A DNA stretch of 64,000 nucleotides, from the NCBI RefSeq assembly GCF_029224025.1, contig NZ_CP119392.1, positions 3,371,001 through 3,435,000 of the forward strand, given 5' to 3'. Below the pieces are notes generated by a model. That model ran no database searches, was not told the DNA's origin, and saw only the letters and a list, made by a program, of their open reading frames with translations. How positions within the stretch are numbered: the stretch's first letter is position 1; the number at the start of each line of letters is the position of its first letter. Of the stretch, positions 25,570 through 35,716 are shown piece by piece. The DNA is from Rhodanobacter sp. AS-Z3 (lineage in GTDB: Bacteria; Pseudomonadota; Gammaproteobacteria; Xanthomonadales; Rhodanobacteraceae). Position numbers and translations under genes: made by a program.

Positions 25570-27879
25570 ATGAATGAAGCCACCGATCCATCCCGAGTCG
25601 TCAATCTGGCCCAACGCATGGCTCCGGCCAGCGAACGCGTCGGTGAACTGCTGAGCTCCGTTCGCAGCATCGCCAACAAGCACTTGCACCAGTGGATTGG
25701 CAACGCGTTCGAACACGTCGACGATGCCTTGTTCGACCTGGCTGAAAAGGCCGAAAACAACGCCACCCAGATGCACTACTTCGACGGCATGCGCGAAGTA
25801 CGCAAACAGCGTCCATCGGTGGAGCGCCAGTTCCTGGCCGCCATCAGCCGCTGCATTGCAGAGCTCGCCCACCCGCCCAAGGCGCCAGCGCCGCCCGCCG
25901 TGGGGCCGCAAGGTGGCCTGGAACTGTCACTGGTCGCGGACAACGAGCTGGAAGAATCGCTCGCCATCACCAGCATGATCGGCAAGAACGAATCGCGACT
26001 TTCGCGCGACCTGTTTTCGGTCAATCAGCGACTGTCGGTCATTTGCGGCGGCACCAAGGTCGACGAGACCAACAACCCGGTGGCGCCGGCAATCCTCAGC
26101 CAGTCGTTCCGCCAGGCCCTGCATGAACTCAGCGCCGACATGCGCGTCAAGCTGATCATCTACAAGTTGTTCGACCGCTATGTGCTGTCCTGTCTGGAAG
26201 AACTTTACCGGGACATCAATGACGAACTGGTGCGTGCCGGCGTGCTGCCGCAGCTGCGCCATGAGATTTCCCGTGGCGGCAACGCCCGGGCCGCCGGCGC
26301 GAGCCACCAGGCTGGTAGCGATCAGGGCGACAACCCAACCAGCACCGAAGACGGCGGCGAGATTCCCAGTGATCTGCTGCAGACCTTGCATGCGCTGTTC
26401 AGTGCGCGCCGTCCGGCTATCGACGGCGCCGGGGTGGGTGGCACCAGCTCGTCTGGTGGTGTGAACCTCTCCAGCGGCCCGTTGCCATCGGCCAACGAGT
26501 TGCTCGGCGCACTGAGTGTCCTGCAAAGCCAGATCGCCAGTACCGGGCCGCTACGACATGCGCATCCGGACGATGCGACGGAATTGAGTCGCGAGGTGTT
26601 GCAGCTCAAGGGCCAGCTGATGGCGCAGCTTGGCGCGCTGCGCGGCGAAAAGCCCAGCAAAGTTGCCAACATGGACGAGGACACGATCGACTTGGTCGGT
26701 ATGCTGTTCGAGTTCATCCTGGAAGACCGCAACCTGCCAGCGACCATGCAGGTGATGCTGGCACGCCTGCAGATTCCGTACCTCAAGGCGGCGATCCTCG
26801 ATCGCAAGCTGTTTGCGCATCGTCAGCACCCCGCGCGCCGGCTGCTTGATTGCCTGGCCGAACAGGCCAAGGGCTGGTCGGAGGAGTCCGATCGCGACCA
26901 GCGCCTGCATGACAAGGTCAAGTCAATCGTCGACCAGTTGCTGCATGATTTCGACGACGACATGAGCATCTTCGAGCGACTGCTGACCGATCTGCAACAG
27001 TTCCAGGAGATCAACAAGCGCCGCTCCGAAGTGGCCGAACAGCGTGTTGCCGAATCCACCCGCGGTCGCGAAAAGCTTGAGCAGGCGCGCCGTCGCGCGG
27101 CACGCGAAATTCTCGACCGTATCGGCGAACAAAAACTGCCGCCGCTGGTACGCGGCGTGCTGGCTCGGGCCTGGGCGAACCATCTGGTTCTCACCATGTT
27201 GCGCGAGGGCGAGGATTCGCCACAATTCAAGAGTGCGCTGCGCTTCATCGACGAGTTCATTGCCAGCACGCGTACCCCGCCTGATGCCGCAGGCCGACAG
27301 GTGTTGCGTTCGATGCTTCCCGGCATCGAACGTGCGTTGCGTCTTGGCCTCGCCAACGTGGCGTTCCAGGAACAGGATGTCGAACGCCTGCTCGCTCAGT
27401 TGCACGCCTATTACCGGCAGCAGCTCGGCGATGCCGCGGAGTCCACCGACGTGGTCACGGTCGAGGAAGACGCCGCCATGCTGGCGATTCCCGACAACAT
27501 TCAGCCGGTCATCGAGAGCGCGCGCGCCGCTGAAGTCGAGATGGACGAAGACGTCGCCGAAGTCCCGCTGGATAGTCCGGAATGGCATCAGGTATTGGCG
27601 CTGCAACCCGGCACCTGGCTTGAGTTCTGCATGCCCGACGAGGCGATGACGCGGGCGAAGCTGTCGTGGATCAGCCCGATGAGTGGCCGCTACCTTTTCG
27701 TGAATCGTCGTGGCCTGAAAGTGGCCGACTATTCACCGCGCGAACTGACCGAACTGATGACCGGAGGTCAGGCCCGGGTGTTGGCTGCGAACGCATTGTT
27801 CGATCGCGCCATGACCGCCATCGTCGACAAGCTGAGCCAGACCGACGCTTCCACCCCGCCGGACACCGCCACCGAATGA
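25570..27879 (+). CDS. DUF1631 protein of unknown function
   Basis: A 769-residue, mostly helical, charged cytoplasmic protein of the DUF1631 family, known mainly from beta- and gammaproteobacteria and without an established function. No signal peptide or membrane segment is seen. A low-complexity Pro-rich stretch lies near residues 100-115 and a Gly/Ser linker near 290-310. The C-terminal part (WLEFCMPDEAMTRAKLSWIS, then RYLFVNRRGLKVADYS) resembles a small beta domain seen at the end of this family. The ATG at 25570 follows a TTG that is also in frame. The stop overlaps the nadC start as ATGA. Confidence 0.75.
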   Translation: MNEATDPSRVVNLAQRMAPASERVGELLSSVRSIANKHLHQWIGNAFEHVDDALFDLAEKAENNATQMHYFDGMREVRKQRPSVERQFLAAISRCIAELAHPPKAPAPPAVGPQGGLELSLVADNELEESLAITSMIGKNESRLSRDLFSVNQRLSVICGGTKVDETNNPVAPAILSQSFRQALHELSADMRVKLIIYKLFDRYVLSCLEELYRDINDELVRAGVLPQLRHEISRGGNARAAGASHQAGSDQGDNPTSTEDGGEIPSDLLQTLHALFSARRPAIDGAGVGGTSSSGGVNLSSGPLPSANELLGALSVLQSQIASTGPLRHAHPDDATELSREVLQLKGQLMAQLGALRGEKPSKVANMDEDTIDLVGMLFEFILEDRNLPATMQVMLARLQIPYLKAAILDRKLFAHRQHPARRLLDCLAEQAKGWSEESDRDQRLHDKVKSIVDQLLHDFDDDMSIFERLLTDLQQFQEINKRRSEVAEQRVAESTRGREKLEQARRRAAREILDRIGEQKLPPLVRGVLARAWANHLVLTMLREGEDSPQFKSALRFIDEFIASTRTPPDAAGRQVLRSMLPGIERALRLGLANVAFQEQDVERLLAQLHAYYRQQLGDAAESTDVVTVEEDAAMLAIPDNIQPVIESARAAEVEMDEDVAEVPLDSPEWHQVLALQPGTWLEFCMPDEAMTRAKLSWISPMSGRYLFVNRRGLKVADYSPRELTELMTGGQARVLAANALFDRAMTAIVDKLSQTDASTPPDTATE

Positions 27880-28733
27880 GCCCGGTTCCCTCGCTGACAG
27901 CACCTGCTGCCGATCAGATCGCACTGGATATCGAACGCGCCCTCGCCGAAGATCTCGGCGAGGGCGACGCCACCGCCGACCTGCTTCCGGCAGACGCCCG
28001 GGCGCACGCCGAGCTGACCTGTCGGGATGCGGCAGTCATCGCCGGCACGGCGTGGTTCGACGCCTGCTTCCGCCGGATGGACCCCGCCGTGCAGATCGCC
28101 TGGCTGGCCCAGGACGGTGACCATGTGCTACCCGGCACGGTCATCTGCCGGCTGTCCGGTCACGCCAGGTCACTGGTCACCGCCGAGCGTTCCGCACTGA
28201 ATTTCCTGCAATTGCTTTCCGCTACCGCAACGCTCACCGCCCGTTACGTCGCGGCCGTGGCGGGTACCCACGCACGAGTGCTGGACACACGCAAGACCAT
28301 TCCCGGTCTGCGCGTGGCGCAGAAGTATGCGGTTCGCTGCGGCGGTGGTCACAACCATCGCATGGGCCTGTTTGACGCGATCCTGATCAAGGAGAACCAC
28401 ATCATTGCCGCCGGCAGCATTGCCGCTGCAGTGACGGCGGCGCGCCAGGCGCATGCCAGTTTGTTGCTGGAAATCGAGGTGGAGAATCTCGACGAGTTGG
28501 AGCAAGCCCTCGGTGCGGGAGTTGACCGGATCATGCTGGACAACTTTTCCCTGGCAGACATTCACGAGGCCGTGCGCCGCACGGCAGGAAACGTTGCACT
28601 GGAAGTTTCCGGCAATGTCGATCTGAATACGATCGGCGAATTCGCCCGCACTGGCGTCGACTTCGTATCCGTTGGCGCGCTGACCAAGCACGTCCATGCT
28701 GTCGACCTGTCGCTGCGCCTGCAGCTGGTGTGA
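27876..28733 (+). CDS. nadC: Nicotinate-nucleotide pyrophosphorylase (quinolinate phosphoribosyltransferase)
   Basis: NadC converts quinolinate and PRPP to nicotinate mononucleotide, the step after NadA. The 285-residue protein has EDLGEGDATA, the substrate-binding DTRKTIPGLR and KYAVRCGGGHNHRMGL, IKENHI, and the barrel motif LDNFS. The ATG at 27876 overlaps the DUF1631 stop, so this NAD gene is translationally coupled to a protein of unknown function and is far from nadAB. Confidence 0.97.
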   Translation: MSPVPSLTAPAADQIALDIERALAEDLGEGDATADLLPADARAHAELTCRDAAVIAGTAWFDACFRRMDPAVQIAWLAQDGDHVLPGTVICRLSGHARSLVTAERSALNFLQLLSATATLTARYVAAVAGTHARVLDTRKTIPGLRVAQKYAVRCGGGHNHRMGLFDAILIKENHIIAAGSIAAAVTAARQAHASLLLEIEVENLDELEQALGAGVDRIMLDNFSLADIHEAVRRTAGNVALEVSGNVDLNTIGEFARTGVDFVSVGALTKHVHAVDLSLRLQLV

Positions 28734-28805
28734 TTGGCGTTGCGCACAGCAGCCGGCACATCCTGCCGGCTTGCGGATGGTCGATGGCACCCACACACTG
28801 TGCTC

Positions 28806-29198
28806 ATGAGTGACGCATTCAATCTGCTATTGCTGCTGGGCCTGGTCGCGATCGTGGCACTGTGGCTGAAGCTCAGCCGGGCGCGCGAACGTGCGGTGTA
28901 CGAGGCTCGGCGCCAATGCCATCAGCACGGACTGCAATTGCTGGACGAAACAGTCGGTTTGCGCGCGCTGCGCGTGCGACGCGTCAACGGCTTGCGCCGG
29001 ATCGAACGTTGCTACGGCTTTGAGGTGAGCATCGACGGGCATGATCGCGAGTCGTGCCGACTGTGGATGCTTGGCGATGCCGTCACCAGCCTCAGCCTTC
29101 CGGTCACCGAGCGACTACCGCACGAGCAAGCCACCGACCGCGCCTCTACCAGCAATGTGCTCCCGTTTCGCCCACGCCAGAATGACCGTCTGAATTGA
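28806..29198 (+). CDS. DUF3301 small membrane-anchored protein
   Basis: A 130-residue protein with one N-terminal membrane segment (LLLLLGLVAIVALWL). A basic, Arg-rich cytoplasmic region follows with the DUF3301 pattern ARRQCHQHGLQLLDETVGL and RRIERCYGFEVSIDG. The family has no known function. The ATG at 28806 is chosen because the membrane segment starts just after it. Confidence 0.8.
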   Translation: MSDAFNLLLLLGLVAIVALWLKLSRARERAVYEARRQCHQHGLQLLDETVGLRALRVRRVNGLRRIERCYGFEVSIDGHDRESCRLWMLGDAVTSLSLPVTERLPHEQATDRASTSNVLPFRPRQNDRLN

Positions 29199-29218
29199 CG
29201 GCGTTGCGCGGGATCGCC

Positions 29219-29656
29219 CTATTTCACCACGCGAAGATGCGGCGCGCCGCGTGCGGGCTTGGCGCCTGCGGCATCGCTGTCGCTGGTCGCGGAAACGGTG
29301 TCATCAGACTCGGGCGCAGGTGGCGGGGTTGGTGGATCACCACCGTCTTCTTCGGCGGGAAACATCATGCCCTGGCCATTTTCCTGCGCATAGAGCGCCA
29401 AGACCGCGTGCACGGGAATCTGGATCGACTGGCTGACCCCGGAAAAACGTGCCTGAAAACCGATCCAGTCGTTGCCAAGGTCAAGATTCGCTACCGCCCT
29501 CATCGCGAGGTTAAGCACGACCTGTCCGTTCTTGATCACCTGAGGAGGCACGCGGACACCGGGAAAACCGGCATCCACCAGGATATACGGGGTTAGTTCG
29601 TTGTCACTGATCCAGTCATAGATCGCCCGCAACAAATACGGACGATTGGAACTCAT
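29219..29656 (-). CDS. sspB: ClpXP specificity-enhancing factor / stringent starvation protein B
   Basis: SspB delivers ssrA-tagged peptides to ClpXP. The folded domain (RPYLLRAIYDWISDN to ENGQGMMF, about residues 5-110) is followed by a flexible acidic, Pro-rich linker. The C-terminal LRVVK is the ClpX-docking motif. The start is either ATG 29656 (MSSNRPYLL, closest to E. coli) or ATG 29680, which would overlap sspA by 14 nt. Confidence 0.93.
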   Translation of the reverse strand: MSSNRPYLLRAIYDWISDNELTPYILVDAGFPGVRVPPQVIKNGQVVLNLAMRAVANLDLGNDWIGFQARFSGVSQSIQIPVHAVLALYAQENGQGMMFPAEEDGGDPPTPPPAPESDDTVSATSDSDAAGAKPARGAPHLRVVK

Positions 29657-29666
29657 GGGAACGACT

Positions 29667-30317
29667 TCATTTTTGCTCATGGTCTTGCCGCATCGCCTTT
29701 TCCTGATCGGTCATGCTGCGCGCAAAACCCTGACTGTGAAACAAACGCTCGCCATAGTCGATAACCGGTTTGCCTTGTTTGCCCAAATCCACCCCGAGCC
29801 ACGGCAATCGCCAGATCACCGGTGCGACCAGGCAGTCGAGCAGACTCATTTCCGGGTTCAGGAAAAACTTTGCTGCCTTGAACAGCGGCACTGCAGCAAG
29901 CAAATGTCCGCGCAGACGCTTGCGTGCCGCATCCGCAGGGCGGCCACCGGAGCGAATGATGTCTACCTCGGTCAGCCAGTCCTTCTCGATGCGTACAGCT
30001 GCCACCCGCACACGGGCACGCGACTGCGGGTCGATCGACATCAGCGGCGGGTGCGGGTAACGCTCATCGAGGTATTCGCAGACCACTGAACTATCAAACA
30101 AGGTCAGATCACGGTCGACCAGGGTCGGCGTGCTGGCATACGGGTTGAGGTCGATCAAGTCTTCCGGCGGATGGGCCGGATCAACCAGTACGCGTTCGTA
30201 GCTGACTCCCTTCGCTGCCAGTACCAACCGGGCACGATGACATTGCACATCATCGGCGGTGGTGTAGAGCGTAAGTACGGTACGCGAGCGAGCGCTTGGG
30301 ACCATGCGATTCCCCAT
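29667..30317 (-). CDS. sspA: Stringent starvation protein A (GST-fold)
   Basis: SspA is a glutathione-transferase-fold RNA-polymerase-associated regulator of stress genes. The 216-residue protein matches E. coli SspA through DLIDLNPYASTPTLVDRDL, YLDERYPHPPLM, RIEKDWLTE and APVIWRLPWLG. PHPPLM is part of the surface pocket needed for activity in E. coli. It follows petC after a strong hairpin, a gene order common in beta- and gammaproteobacteria. Confidence 0.95.
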   Translation of the reverse strand: MGNRMVPSARSRTVLTLYTTADDVQCHRARLVLAAKGVSYERVLVDPAHPPEDLIDLNPYASTPTLVDRDLTLFDSSVVCEYLDERYPHPPLMSIDPQSRARVRVAAVRIEKDWLTEVDIIRSGGRPADAARKRLRGHLLAAVPLFKAAKFFLNPEMSLLDCLVAPVIWRLPWLGVDLGKQGKPVIDYGERLFHSQGFARSMTDQEKAMRQDHEQK

Positions 30318-30326
30318 CGGTGAGAC

Positions 30327-30355
30327 GACTGCGGCGGCTCAGGGCCGCCGCAGTC
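30327..30355 (-). other. 11-bp perfect hairpin between petC and sspA
   Basis: GACTGCGGCGG and CCGCCGCAGTC flank a 7-nt loop in the 56-bp petC-sspA gap. There is no T-run, so it is more likely an RNA processing or 3'-stabilising stem, or partial attenuator, than a classic terminator. Confidence 0.6.
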
Positions 30356-30373
30356 GGTTGATGCCATCCGCTA

Positions 30374-31114
30374 TCAGTGGACGTCCTTCCAGTATTCCTT
30401 CTTGAGCATGGACGCCAGCAGAGTAAAGAACGCCAGGAACAACAGCACCCACACACCGTAGTGATGACGCTCCAGCGCGGCCGGTTCGGACGCGTATTCC
30501 AGGAACGTCGTCAGATCGCGGCTGGCCTGCTGGAACTGTGCCGGCGTCATCTTGCCCGGCTGAGAAAGCACCAGCTTCTCGACCTTGGCATCCTCTCCCG
30601 GCTTGGCCTCGGACATCACGGCCGTCTGCGTACCCTGCAACTCCCACAAGGGGAACGGCATCGAGGCGTTCGGGAACACTGTGTTGTTCCAGCCCACCGG
30701 ACGACTCGGGTCCAGATAGAACGAGTTCAGATAGGCGTTGACCCAGTCCGCGCCCTTGGCGCGAACTTCCAGCGACAGATCCGGCGGTGCCTTGCCAAAC
30801 CACTTGGCCGCCATCGTCGCCGGCATGTGGGAAACCACGGTTTCGCCGAATTGGGCGCCAGTGAAATTGAGGTTCTCCATCACCTCTTTTTCGCTCAACC
30901 CCAGGTCGCTGCCGATCCGCTCGTAACGCATGTACTTGAGCGAGTGACAGCCGACGCAGTAGTTGAAGAACAGCTTGGCGCCGCGCTGCAGCGAAGCCTG
31001 GTCCTGCACATTGGTGCCGGCGGGCGGCAAACCGCCCTCTTCCGACGCCTGCACCGACACGCTGCCGACGATCAGACTGAACGCCAACGCCACCGGGAAG
31101 ATGTATCGCTTCAT
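30374..31114 (-). CDS. petC: Cytochrome c1 of the bc1 complex
   Basis: Cytochrome c1 passes electrons from the Rieske protein to soluble cytochrome c. A signal peptide is followed by the heme site FNYCVGCHSLKYMRY. A C-terminal membrane anchor is GVWVLLFLAFFTLLASML, and the protein ends KKEYWKDVH. The ATG at 31114 (MKRYIF) gives a normal signal sequence; an ATG at 31135 overlaps the petB stop and would add seven residues. Last gene of petA-petB-petC. Confidence 0.95.
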   Translation of the reverse strand: MKRYIFPVALAFSLIVGSVSVQASEEGGLPPAGTNVQDQASLQRGAKLFFNYCVGCHSLKYMRYERIGSDLGLSEKEVMENLNFTGAQFGETVVSHMPATMAAKWFGKAPPDLSLEVRAKGADWVNAYLNSFYLDPSRPVGWNNTVFPNASMPFPLWELQGTQTAVMSEAKPGEDAKVEKLVLSQPGKMTPAQFQQASRDLTTFLEYASEPAALERHHYGVWVLLFLAFFTLLASMLKKEYWKDVH

Positions 31115-31127
31115 TAGCAGTTGCCGC

Positions 31128-32429
31128 TTAGTCATGCGTCGTCACCCGTTCCGGAACCGGCTTGGTCTTTTCCCAGCCGAAATATGTATAGGCCCAAAGG
31201 AAGCCAAAGAACCCGAAGTAGACCGCCGTCATCACGCGACCGAACAGGTTTTCCCAGAAGGTGACGTCGATATCACCAAACCAGACCGGCATGACCTCGG
31301 CGGTAACACCCGCACCAACCGCACCCAGCGAGATGAAGGACACCACGAACAATCCCAGCGCCACCTTGAAACCGAGACCGCGGTAGCGGATCGACTTCAC
31401 CTTGCCGCGATCGAACCATGGCATGCCGAACAGCACGGCGATGGCACCGAACATCGCGATCACGCCCCACACGGCCGAGCCGAGGAAGGACGGGATCATG
31501 CGCACGATCGCGTAGAACGGAGTGAAGTACCAGACCGGCTTGATGTGCGAAGGAGTCGCCAGGTTGTTCGCCGGAATGAAGTTGTCGTGTTCCAGGAACC
31601 AGCCACCAAAGGTTGGCGCAAAGAAGATGATGAACGCGGCAATCATCAGGAAGAAGCCCACGCCGACCAGATCCTTCACCGTGTAATACGGGTGGAACGG
31701 GATGCCATCCGCCGGCTTCAGCGCGTCCCAGCGATTGCCCTTGGGACCTTTCTTGATTTCCACGCCATCGGGGTTGTTCGAACCCACTTCGTGCAACGCG
31801 GCAATGTGCAACACCACCAGCAACAGCAGCACGATCGGCAATGCGATCACGTGCAGTGCAAAGAAGCGGTTCAACGTTGCATCGGCCGGCAGGAAGTCGC
31901 CCATGATCCATTCCACCAGCGTGTTGCCGATGTACGGAATGGTGCCGAACAGCGAGATGATCACCTTCGCGCCCCAGAACGACATGTTGCCCCAAGGCAG
32001 CACATAGCCCATGAACGCCTCGGCCATCAACACCAGGAAGATCAACATGCCGAGCAACCACACCAGCTCGCGCGGCTTCTTGTACGAGCCGTAGATGATG
32101 CCGCGGAACATGTGCAGGAACACCACCACGAAGAACAGCGAAGCGCCGGTGGAGTGCATGTAGCGGATCAGCCAGCCCCACTCCACATCACGCATGATGT
32201 ACTCGACCGAGTTGAAGGCTCCCGCCGCACTCGGGTTGTAATTCATGGTGAGGAAGATGCCGGTGACGATCTGGTTGATCAGCACCAGCAGCGCCAGCGA
32301 ACCGAAGTAGTACCAAAGGTTGAAATTTTTCGGCGCGTAATACTCGGTCATGTGCGCGCGGTACATCGGCGCCATGCCGGGTGCCCGCTCGTTGACCCAG
32401 TCACCGATACTCGTGAATACGTTGGCCAT
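31128..32429 (-). CDS. petB: Cytochrome b of the bc1 complex
   Basis: The 433-residue integral membrane subunit carries both b hemes and the quinol oxidation and reduction sites. Heme-ligand histidines lie in HSTGASLFFVVVFLHMFRG and HVIALPIVLLLLVVLHI. PWGNMSFWGA is conserved, and PPDW/PEWY at the Qo site is replaced here by IKPVWYFTPF, as in many proteobacteria. The start overlaps the petA stop by one base (TAATG). Confidence 0.96.
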   Translation of the reverse strand: MANVFTSIGDWVNERAPGMAPMYRAHMTEYYAPKNFNLWYYFGSLALLVLINQIVTGIFLTMNYNPSAAGAFNSVEYIMRDVEWGWLIRYMHSTGASLFFVVVFLHMFRGIIYGSYKKPRELVWLLGMLIFLVLMAEAFMGYVLPWGNMSFWGAKVIISLFGTIPYIGNTLVEWIMGDFLPADATLNRFFALHVIALPIVLLLLVVLHIAALHEVGSNNPDGVEIKKGPKGNRWDALKPADGIPFHPYYTVKDLVGVGFFLMIAAFIIFFAPTFGGWFLEHDNFIPANNLATPSHIKPVWYFTPFYAIVRMIPSFLGSAVWGVIAMFGAIAVLFGMPWFDRGKVKSIRYRGLGFKVALGLFVVSFISLGAVGAGVTAEVMPVWFGDIDVTFWENLFGRVMTAVYFGFFGFLWAYTYFGWEKTKPVPERVTTHD

Positions 32430-33034
32430 TAGCCAGCCTCCTTCGGATCCACGCCAATCTGGATGGTGCTGTCATCAATGAAATGATACGGCGGCACCGG
32501 CAGGTTCTTCGGCGCCGGAACGCCCTGGAAAACGCGGCCGGCCAGGTCGTAGCGCGACTTGTGGCAAGGGCAGTAGAAGCCACCCTTCCAGTCCGGATCG
32601 AACGGCTCGGGCTTGATCTCCGGCACAAAGTCGGGGACGCAGCCCAGATGCGTGCAAATACCGATCATGACCAGCCATTCCGGTTTGATCGAGCGCGCTT
32701 CGTTCTGCGCGTACTTCGGCTGCTGGTCGGCGGAGGCACCGTCGGACTTGGGGTCCACCAGACGCGAGTCCACCATTGGCAAGGTAGCGAGCTGGGCCTT
32801 CGTGCGGTTGAGCACGAACACCGGCAGACTGCGCCACGACACGGTCAGCAACTGCCCGGCCTCGATCTTGGCCAAGGATTGGGTAACCGGAGCACCAGCG
32901 GCCTTGGCGCGCGCGCTGGGTTCCCACGACTTGATGAAGGGCACAGCTGCCGACACGATTCCTATGCCACCAACCACCGCAGTGGTTGCTGTAAGGAAAC
33001 GGCGGCGGCCGTGATCGACGACTTCGTTCGCCAT
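32429..33034 (-). CDS. petA: Rieske iron-sulfur subunit of the bc1 complex
   Basis: A 201-residue Rieske protein. The N terminus has a twin-arginine-like signal anchor (HGRRRFLTATTAVVGGIG) that keeps it in the membrane. The [2Fe-2S] ligands are in CTHLGC and CPCHKSRYD. The ATG at 33034 (MANEVVDHG) has a GGAGAG site; upstream frame is spurious. First gene of the operon. Confidence 0.96.
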   Translation of the reverse strand: MANEVVDHGRRRFLTATTAVVGGIGIVSAAVPFIKSWEPSARAKAAGAPVTQSLAKIEAGQLLTVSWRSLPVFVLNRTKAQLATLPMVDSRLVDPKSDGASADQQPKYAQNEARSIKPEWLVMIGICTHLGCVPDFVPEIKPEPFDPDWKGGFYCPCHKSRYDLAGRVFQGVPAPKNLPVPPYHFIDDSTIQIGVDPKEAG

Positions 33035-33198
33035 CAGGCTCTCCGGATTACATTGTTCGGCATTGGGGCACAGGCATTTTGGTGCCTGCAAAAATCGCGT
33101 TAGTGTAGCGTCAGGCCCCGCCCCGTACAATAAACCGCATCGCGGCAAAGTCCAGCCGCGGCACCCCTCGTCACGATCGCCGGAACCCGACCTCCGAC

Positions 33199-34377
<1,179 letters not shown>

Positions 34378-34386
34378 CAAGACCCG

Positions 34387-35490
34387 TCAGCCCGGGGTGC
34401 GCGAGGCCACTGACTGGTGAATGGCCGCGCCATAGCGCTTGCGCAAGGTACCGACTCGCTCCACGTACACCTGCGTCTCGGCATACGGCGGCACGCCCTT
34501 GTAGCGCTGTACCGCACCGGGACCAGCGTTATAGGCCGCCGCAGCCAGCCGTTCATCACCGTTGAAATCATGCAGCAGCAGGCTGAGATAGCGCGCGCCG
34601 CCACGGATGTTCTGGTCACTGTTGAACGCATCCAGCACACCCATGTCGCCCGCCGTACCGGGCATCAGTTGCATCAGCCCCTGCGCGCCCTTGAGCGACA
34701 TCGCGCGCGGATTGAACGCACTTTCGGCATGGATGATCGCGCGCAGAAAGGCCTCATCGACGCCGTACTCGATACTCGCCGCGCGAATGGTGTCCGCGTA
34801 GGCGGTGAGATTGAGCGACACACTATTCCAGCGCACAGTGGAATGCAGGTTGCAGGCGACACACGTTGAGATATAGGTAAACAACATGGTCACCGCATGA
34901 CCGGATCGGCCCACCTGAGGCAGATTGGTGTATTCGACGCTGCCGTCGGCACGCACGATTCGATAAACCGCACCGCGCAATACCTTGTCGGCCGATGACT
35001 CCGCGGCCGGCCCTGTCGCCGCGGCGGCGGGTCTCTCGTGATAACTCCACTGCCCGGGCGGCGCGGTCGACGAACCACCTTTGGCGCCAACGGCGGCGAG
35101 CTTGCCCACCGGAGTCGCATTGGTTTCGACCGTTCCGCGCACGTCGGCCAGCGAAGTCGACGCAGCCGCTCCGGCCGACAGCTTGCGGCCGGAGGTGAGC
35201 ACGGCGGCACTGACACCCGTCAGCGAGGTGCGTGGCGGTGGCACCGTGGAGCGCTGACGTACCGGCTCGGCGGTATAGCTGCGCATTGCCCGGCAACCGT
35301 GATATCCGGCCTTGCTGCTGCTGTACACCGCCTCGCCGTTCGCACCGGTGCATTGATAAAGCACACCGGCATGAGCTTGCTGCCATGCCAACAGCCCACA
35401 CGCCAGCGCGACCCCGCCAAGGATCGTGCGTAAAGGTGAGCGGCGAAGCCGTCGAGCGACGATTCCCCCATGACATGCGGCGTCAACCAT
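34387..35490 (-). CDS. Lytic transglycosylase with SLT domain
   Basis: A secreted murein hydrolase of about 367 residues. An N-terminal signal ([14 protein letters not shown], cleaved near AHA) precedes a DUF4124-like stretch ([16 protein letters not shown]) and a low-complexity Ala/Ser/Thr linker. The SLT domain begins near [15 protein letters not shown], with catalytic Glu in [11 protein letters not shown], then [10 protein letters not shown] and [13 protein letters not shown]. The start at 35490 is a choice among several; the frame opens at 35571. It is convergent with degS (9-bp gap) and divergent from miaB. Confidence 0.85.
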   Translation of the reverse strand: MVDAACHGGIVARRLRRSPLRTILGGVALACGLLAWQQAHAGVLYQCTGANGEAVYSSSKAGYHGCRAMRSYTAEPVRQRSTVPPPRTSLTGVSAAVLTSGRKLSAGAAASTSLADVRGTVETNATPVGKLAAVGAKGGSSTAPPGQWSYHERPAAAATGPAAESSADKVLRGAVYRIVRADGSVEYTNLPQVGRSGHAVTMLFTYISTCVACNLHSTVRWNSVSLNLTAYADTIRAASIEYGVDEAFLRAIIHAESAFNPRAMSLKGAQGLMQLMPGTAGDMGVLDAFNSDQNIRGGARYLSLLLHDFNGDERLAAAAYNAGPGAVQRYKGVPPYAETQVYVERVGTLRKRYGAAIHQSVASRTPG

Positions 35491-35716
35491 GGACGCAGTG
35501 TGCCGCCACGCGCCGCCAGCGCCAAGTGTGCGCCGGCGATTTCGTGCGCCACGCAGCGTTTTCCACGGCAATCGCGCAAGTTGCCGCAGTGACGGAAGCC
35601 AGCTGCAAGTGCTTGATCCTTCATGTCGAATTAGTGGCAGGCAGACCTCCGCAAGGGTAAACTGCGCGGTTCACACGGCTGCGTGCCGTGTCTCACGAAC
35701 CACGGTATCCCCAGTC

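Noticed and set aside
30963..32432. 489-residue open frame on the plus strand
   Set aside because: Antisense to the cytochrome b gene; no recognisable domain.
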